Part shown: piece by piece, positions 6,115-9,026 of the stretch
How the letters are laid out: every line of letters starts with the position of its first letter
How positions within the stretch are numbered: position 1 is the stretch's first letter
DNA from: Balneolaceae bacterium
Lineage (GTDB): Bacteria > Bacteroidota > Rhodothermia > Balneolales > Balneolaceae
DNA: 9,026 nucleotides
NCBI GenBank assembly: GCA_007118525.1
Contig: SKRK01000147.1
Span: 1-9,026 of the forward strand
Direction of reading: 5' to 3'
Notes under the pieces: generated by a model
Databases searched by the model: none
Told to the model about the DNA's origin: nothing
The model's input: the letters and a program-made list of their open reading frames with translations, nothing else
Position numbers and translations under genes: made by a program

Positions 6115-6181
6115 AATTAATCTGCAGCTTATGTTTGAATATCAACAAACCCGATCTTCCTTGTATACTCCGTAACGGATA

Positions 6182-7024
6182 CTACTCCTCATCGGCGTAG
6201 AGTTTCAGAAGGGCGTCGATCATCTCTTCCGAAATTCCTGAGGTTACAAACCCTCCATCATGGTATAGATTCTGCATGGTAACCTTACGTGTAAGGTCAG
6301 AGAACAGGGTAACGCAATAATCGGCACACTCATCGGCAGTTGGGTTGCCCATGGGCGCAATTTTATCGGCAAATGTATACATGCCATCAAATCCCTTTAT
6401 GCCTGTACCTGCAGATGTTTTGGTTGGAGCCTGTGACACGGTATTTACCCGTATTCCGCGATCAGCCAGTCTGCTTCCGTAATTCCTGGCAATGCTTTCA
6501 AGCAGTGCCTTGGCATCGTTCATGTCAGAGTATTTTGAAAAAATTCGCTGCGCTCCAATATAGGAGAGGGCAACCACGCTCCCTCCATCATTTAGCATAT
6601 TCGCTTTTTCAGCATGATTCAATATCCTGTGAAGTGAAATGGCTGAGATGTCAAGTGTTTGAGAGAACCAGTTATAGTTAAGGTCGTTATACTCTTTCTT
6701 CTTTCTGATATTGGGAGACATCCCAATTGCGTGAAGAATAAAATCAACACTACCCAGCTCTTCCCGGGTTTGATTCATGAGCTCTTGAACTTCGTCATCG
6801 CTGCTCACATCACAGGGTATAATTTTGGCACCGGTCTCTTCAGAAAGGGCATTCAGTGCACCAAGCCGCAGTGCTATTGGGGCATTGGAAAGAACAAAAT
6901 CGGCGCCTTCCCTTTTACAGGCAAGGGCAATTCGCCATGCAATGCTGCGCTCGTCGAGCGCCCCAAAAATGATTCCCTTTTTCCCCTTTAATAGTCCATA
7001 TCCAGTATTTGTCATTTTATTCAT
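6182..7024 (-). CDS. fabI: Enoyl-[acyl-carrier-protein] reductase (NADH), FabI type
   Basis: FabI carries out the last reduction of each fatty-acid elongation cycle, turning trans-2-enoyl-ACP into acyl-ACP in the cytoplasm. The 280-residue short-chain dehydrogenase fold shows the FabI form of the nucleotide site, GIIFGALDERSIAWRIA (17-33). It also has LHAIGMSPN (97-105), LSYIGAQR with Y155, and the catalytic Y165-x6-K172 pair in YSDMNDAK. RVNTVSQAPTKTSAGTGIKGF (192-212) and the closing TMQNLYHDGGF (249-259) follow. The KYSDMNDAK and SQAPTKTSAG forms are the Bacteroidota-like variant. Two start codons are possible (ATG 7024 and ATG 7015, three codons later); I use the first. No FabK/FabV alternative or other fatty-acid gene adjoins it. 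Confidence 0.95.
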   Translation of the reverse strand: MNKMTNTGYGLLKGKKGIIFGALDERSIAWRIALACKREGADFVLSNAPIALRLGALNALSEETGAKIIPCDVSSDDEVQELMNQTREELGSVDFILHAIGMSPNIRKKKEYNDLNYNWFSQTLDISAISLHRILNHAEKANMLNDGGSVVALSYIGAQRIFSKYSDMNDAKALLESIARNYGSRLADRGIRVNTVSQAPTKTSAGTGIKGFDGMYTFADKIAPMGNPTADECADYCVTLFSDLTRKVTMQNLYHDGGFVTSGISEEMIDALLKLYADEE

Positions 7025-7293
7025 TCGTTAAGTGATCGAAAATAATTTCTCCGAAGATAATAAATCTCAGCTTTGAAAAAGAATAACACCATGATGGATT
7101 GAGAAAATAAGATGTAAGCGAAGCTCCTTCTTTCGTAGTTTTTCGATACAGTTTATACCATCTGCCATATTTCGTTAAAATCTGCTCTATTTGATGAGCC
7201 TGAAAAATTAATTATTCTTCTGTTGATTATACCACCTGCCGTCCGTACCTTTTAAGACTCTGCATCATTTTAATATTAAGTATACGCTGTGTA
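7025..7293. other. Divergent intergenic region between fabI and ffh
   Basis: These 269 AT-rich bases separate two divergently transcribed genes and should hold both promoters. A reasonable plus-strand promoter is listed separately. For fabI I see only poor -7 look-alikes (TATCTTCG and TATTTTCG on the minus strand) without a -33 partner. No SRP RNA, tRNA or small protein gene is recognisable here. Confidence 0.6.
7223..7253 (+). promoter_or_regulatory. Candidate Bacteroidota-type promoter for ffh
   Basis: TTG (7223-7225) and TACCTTTT (7246-7253, 5 of the 6 fixed bases of TAnnTTTG) are separated by 20 bases, within the spacing expected for the -33/-7 elements of Bacteroidota. A start just downstream would give a leader of about 35 bases before the ffh ATG. 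This is a pattern match only. Confidence 0.4.
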
Positions 7294-8634
7294 ATGTTTG
7301 AAGATTTGTCTTCTAAAATAGAATCAGCCGTTCAGTCTCTGAAAGGTCAATCCCGCATCACCGATGTCAACATCGCTGAAACAGTACGGGAAATTCGTCG
7401 GGCACTTCTTGATGCCGACGTGAATTTAGAGGTAGCACGTCAATTCACGAACGATATAAAAGAGACCGTAATGGGTTCTGACGTTTTAACCAGCGTTAAC
7501 CCCGGGCAGCTGTTTACCAAAATCGTTTACGATGAAATGGTAAAAATACTTGGCGAAACCCGGTCTGATATCGCCGTTGCCCATACCCCGCCAACCGTTA
7601 TTCTCATTGCCGGTTTACAGGGATCCGGAAAAACAACCTTTGCCGGTAAATTGGCCCGCTACCTTAAAAAAGAGAATAAAAGAAACCCAATTATTGCCGC
7701 AGCCGACGTTTATCGTCCTGCAGCTATCAATCAGCTCAAAACACTGGCGGCTGAAATTGATGTGCCCGTCTATTCCATTGAGCAAAAAGATCCCGTTCGC
7801 GTAGCCAAAGAGGCTGTTGCCATGGCTAAAAGCCTGGCTCTCGATACGGTTATTATTGATACGGCCGGCCGCCTCCATGTGGATGAGGCGATGATGAAAG
7901 AGGTTGAAGAGATTAAAAAGGCAGTAAATCCTCACGAAATCTTGTTCGTGGTAGATGCCATGACGGGACAGGATGCAGTGAATACTGCTAAAGCATTTAA
8001 CGACACCATTAACTTTGATGGTGTTGTTCTTACAAAAATGGATGGCGATACCCGTGGCGGTGCCGCTCTCTCCATTCGGTCTGTTGTTCAAAAACCTATC
8101 AAGTTTATGAGTACCGGTGAAAAACTGGATGCTCTCTCGCCATTCTACCCTGATCGCCTTGCACAGCGTATACTGGGAATGGGTGATGTGGTTTCCCTGG
8201 TGGAAAAAGCTCAGCAGGAATTTGACGAAGAACAGGCACAAAAACTTCAAAAGAAGATAAAATCTGACAAGTTTGATCTGAACGATTTCTACGATCAAAT
8301 TCAGAAGATTAAGAAGATGGGTAGCGTTACCGACCTGGTTGGTATGATACCCGGCGCAGACAAAGCTCTAAAGGATGCGGATTTTGACGAAGACTCTTTC
8401 AAACCAATCGAAGCAATTATCAATTCGATGACCCCGGAAGAGCGTGAAGATCCCAATCTGTTAAATGGCAGCCGTCGACGCAGAATCGCTAAAGGATCGG
8501 GAACTACTGTTCGGGAGATCAATGAATTGATGAAGCAGTTCGAACAGATGAAGAAGATGATGAAGACGATGTCTAAAATGAACAAAGTTGGCCGCGCCAT
8601 GGAAGGGCTTAAAAACCTCCCTTTTGGCCGGTAA
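7294..8634 (+). CDS. ffh: Signal recognition particle protein Ffh (SRP54 GTPase)
   Basis: Ffh binds 4.5S/6S SRP RNA and signal sequences of nascent inner-membrane and exported proteins, and docks ribosomes to FtsY through paired GTPases. The 446 residues show a helical N domain (about 1-88) with ETVREIRRALLDADVN. The G domain follows, with P-loop GLQGSGKTT (107-115), AADVYRPAA (136-144), DTAGRLHVDE (189-198), TKMDGDTRGG (247-256) and FMSTGEKLDAL (271-281). The M domain (about 300-446) contains the RNA-binding SRRRRIAKGSGT (393-404) and a Met-rich helix (413-436), and ends LPFGR. Length and motifs are standard, with nothing missing. It starts at ATG 7294 with no strong Shine-Dalgarno and is followed 39 bases later by rpsP, the usual order of this cluster. 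Confidence 0.97.
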   Translation: MFEDLSSKIESAVQSLKGQSRITDVNIAETVREIRRALLDADVNLEVARQFTNDIKETVMGSDVLTSVNPGQLFTKIVYDEMVKILGETRSDIAVAHTPPTVILIAGLQGSGKTTFAGKLARYLKKENKRNPIIAAADVYRPAAINQLKTLAAEIDVPVYSIEQKDPVRVAKEAVAMAKSLALDTVIIDTAGRLHVDEAMMKEVEEIKKAVNPHEILFVVDAMTGQDAVNTAKAFNDTINFDGVVLTKMDGDTRGGAALSIRSVVQKPIKFMSTGEKLDALSPFYPDRLAQRILGMGDVVSLVEKAQQEFDEEQAQKLQKKIKSDKFDLNDFYDQIQKIKKMGSVTDLVGMIPGADKALKDADFDEDSFKPIEAIINSMTPEEREDPNLLNGSRRRRIAKGSGTTVREINELMKQFEQMKKMMKTMSKMNKVGRAMEGLKNLPFGR

Positions 8635-8661
8635 TGAAATTATACACTAAACAAAACTTAC

Positions 8662-8666
8662 AGGAG
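8662..8666 (+). promoter_or_regulatory. Shine-Dalgarno sequence that sets the rpsP TTG start
   Basis: AGGAG at 8662-8666 lies 7 bases before TTG 8674. It is the clearest ribosome-binding site in the window, and most other genes here have none. Its position supports TTG as the rpsP start. Confidence 0.7.
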
Positions 8667-8673
8667 TACATCA

Positions 8674-9026
8674 TTGATTAAATTACGCTTACAACGAAAA
8701 GGAAGGAAGAAAAGACCTTTTTACCACATCGTGGTAGCCGACAGCCGTTCACCACGTGATGGCCGCATTATTGAACGATTGGGACGTTTCGACAACGTTA
8801 GTGAAAGAAAAGAGCTTACGTACGATGAAGAACGAATCATTCATTGGTTAAAAATTGGCGCACAACCAAGCGATACTGTTAAAAGTATATTAAAGGGTGA
8901 AGGCATTCTCTATAAAATGCACCTTATGAGATGGGGCAAAAATGAAGAAGAGATTGAAGCTGCACTTGAAGAGTGGAGAACTGCACGCGAAGCCAAAAAA
9001 GGTGACGACGACTCCAGCCGCAAAGC
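8674..9026 (+). CDS. rpsP: 30S ribosomal protein bS16 (3' end outside window)
   Basis: bS16 is a small-subunit protein that binds 16S rRNA and is needed for 30S assembly. Reading from TTG 8674 gives MIKLRLQRKGRKKRPFYHIVV..., with the classic LRLQRxGxKKxPFYxIVVADSRSPRDGRxIExLG signature (residues 4-35), DNVSERKEL and WLKIGAQPSDTVKSIL (about 57-72). Codons for 117 residues are visible and the frame runs open into the window edge, so the gene is cut at its 3' end. The core bS16 is about 80 residues; here the chain continues with EEEIEAALEEWRTAREAKKGDDDSS, the extended charged tail common in Bacteroidota-type bS16. No ATG or GTG fits the conserved N terminus, and an AGGAG sits 7 bases upstream of the TTG. 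It follows ffh by 39 bases; rimM and trmD would be expected next. Confidence 0.95.
   Translation, partial: MIKLRLQRKGRKKRPFYHIVVADSRSPRDGRIIERLGRFDNVSERKELTYDEERIIHWLKIGAQPSDTVKSILKGEGILYKMHLMRWGKNEEEIEAALEEWRTAREAKKGDDDSSRK

Noticed and set aside
7025..7293. SRP RNA gene next to ffh
   Set aside because: No conserved GGAAG tetraloop domain or matching stem sequence can be found in this gap.
7615..8298. Minus-strand open frame of 227 codons inside ffh
   Set aside because: It lies wholly within the ffh G domain, whose GTPase motifs are all present on the plus strand; the antisense product has no recognisable motifs.

Overview
This is a chromosomal housekeeping region from a Gram-negative bacterium of the Bacteroidota/Balneolota/Rhodothermota group. 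I judge it closest to Balneolaceae-type genomes, but that is inference from protein style and not a database result. The clues are a Bacteroidota-style FabI, a bS16 with a long acidic/basic tail, a RuvC with an extra C-terminal tail, weak or absent Shine-Dalgarno sequences before most genes, TAnnTTTG-like promoter elements, moderate GC by eye, and the end of an outer-membrane beta-barrel protein. I saw no transposase, integrase, phage gene, CRISPR array, rRNA or complete tRNA.

Layout. Positions 1-1517 (+) hold a tight three-gene run: the 3' end of a beta-barrel gene, a 97-residue conserved-looking protein of unknown function, and a PhnP-like metallo-beta-lactamase-fold phosphodiesterase. A 299-base gap (1518-1816) separates this run from convergent genes and holds a weak terminator-like hairpin and a GC-rich imperfect hairpin. 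Positions 1817-7024 are all on the minus strand. In transcription order they are fabI (enoyl-ACP reductase), ruvC and ruvA (Holliday-junction processing), a PhoB-like response regulator with its PhoR-like histidine kinase, and manC (mannose-1-phosphate guanylyltransferase). A 269-base divergent gap (7025-7293) then leads to ffh (SRP GTPase) and the start of rpsP (ribosomal protein bS16) on the plus strand, with rpsP cut by the window end.

How the genes work together. ffh-rpsP is the start of the widespread ffh-rpsP-rimM-trmD-rplS translation/secretion cluster. ruvC and ruvA supply the resolvase and the junction-recognition subunit; ruvB is not in this window. The regulator and kinase form one two-component system. 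manC feeds GDP-mannose into surface polysaccharide and fabI feeds fatty-acid synthesis, so several genes serve the cell envelope.

Most of the window is ordinary core genome and I found no clear new system. The points most worth a second look are the coordinated loss of the PhnP-type structural zinc ligands in the phosphodiesterase, its tight linkage to the unknown 97-residue protein, and three genes (regulator, kinase, rpsP) whose best start is TTG. Smaller points are departures in RuvA and RuvC at positions known to matter in E. coli, and the GC-rich hairpin in the 1.5-1.8 kb gap.
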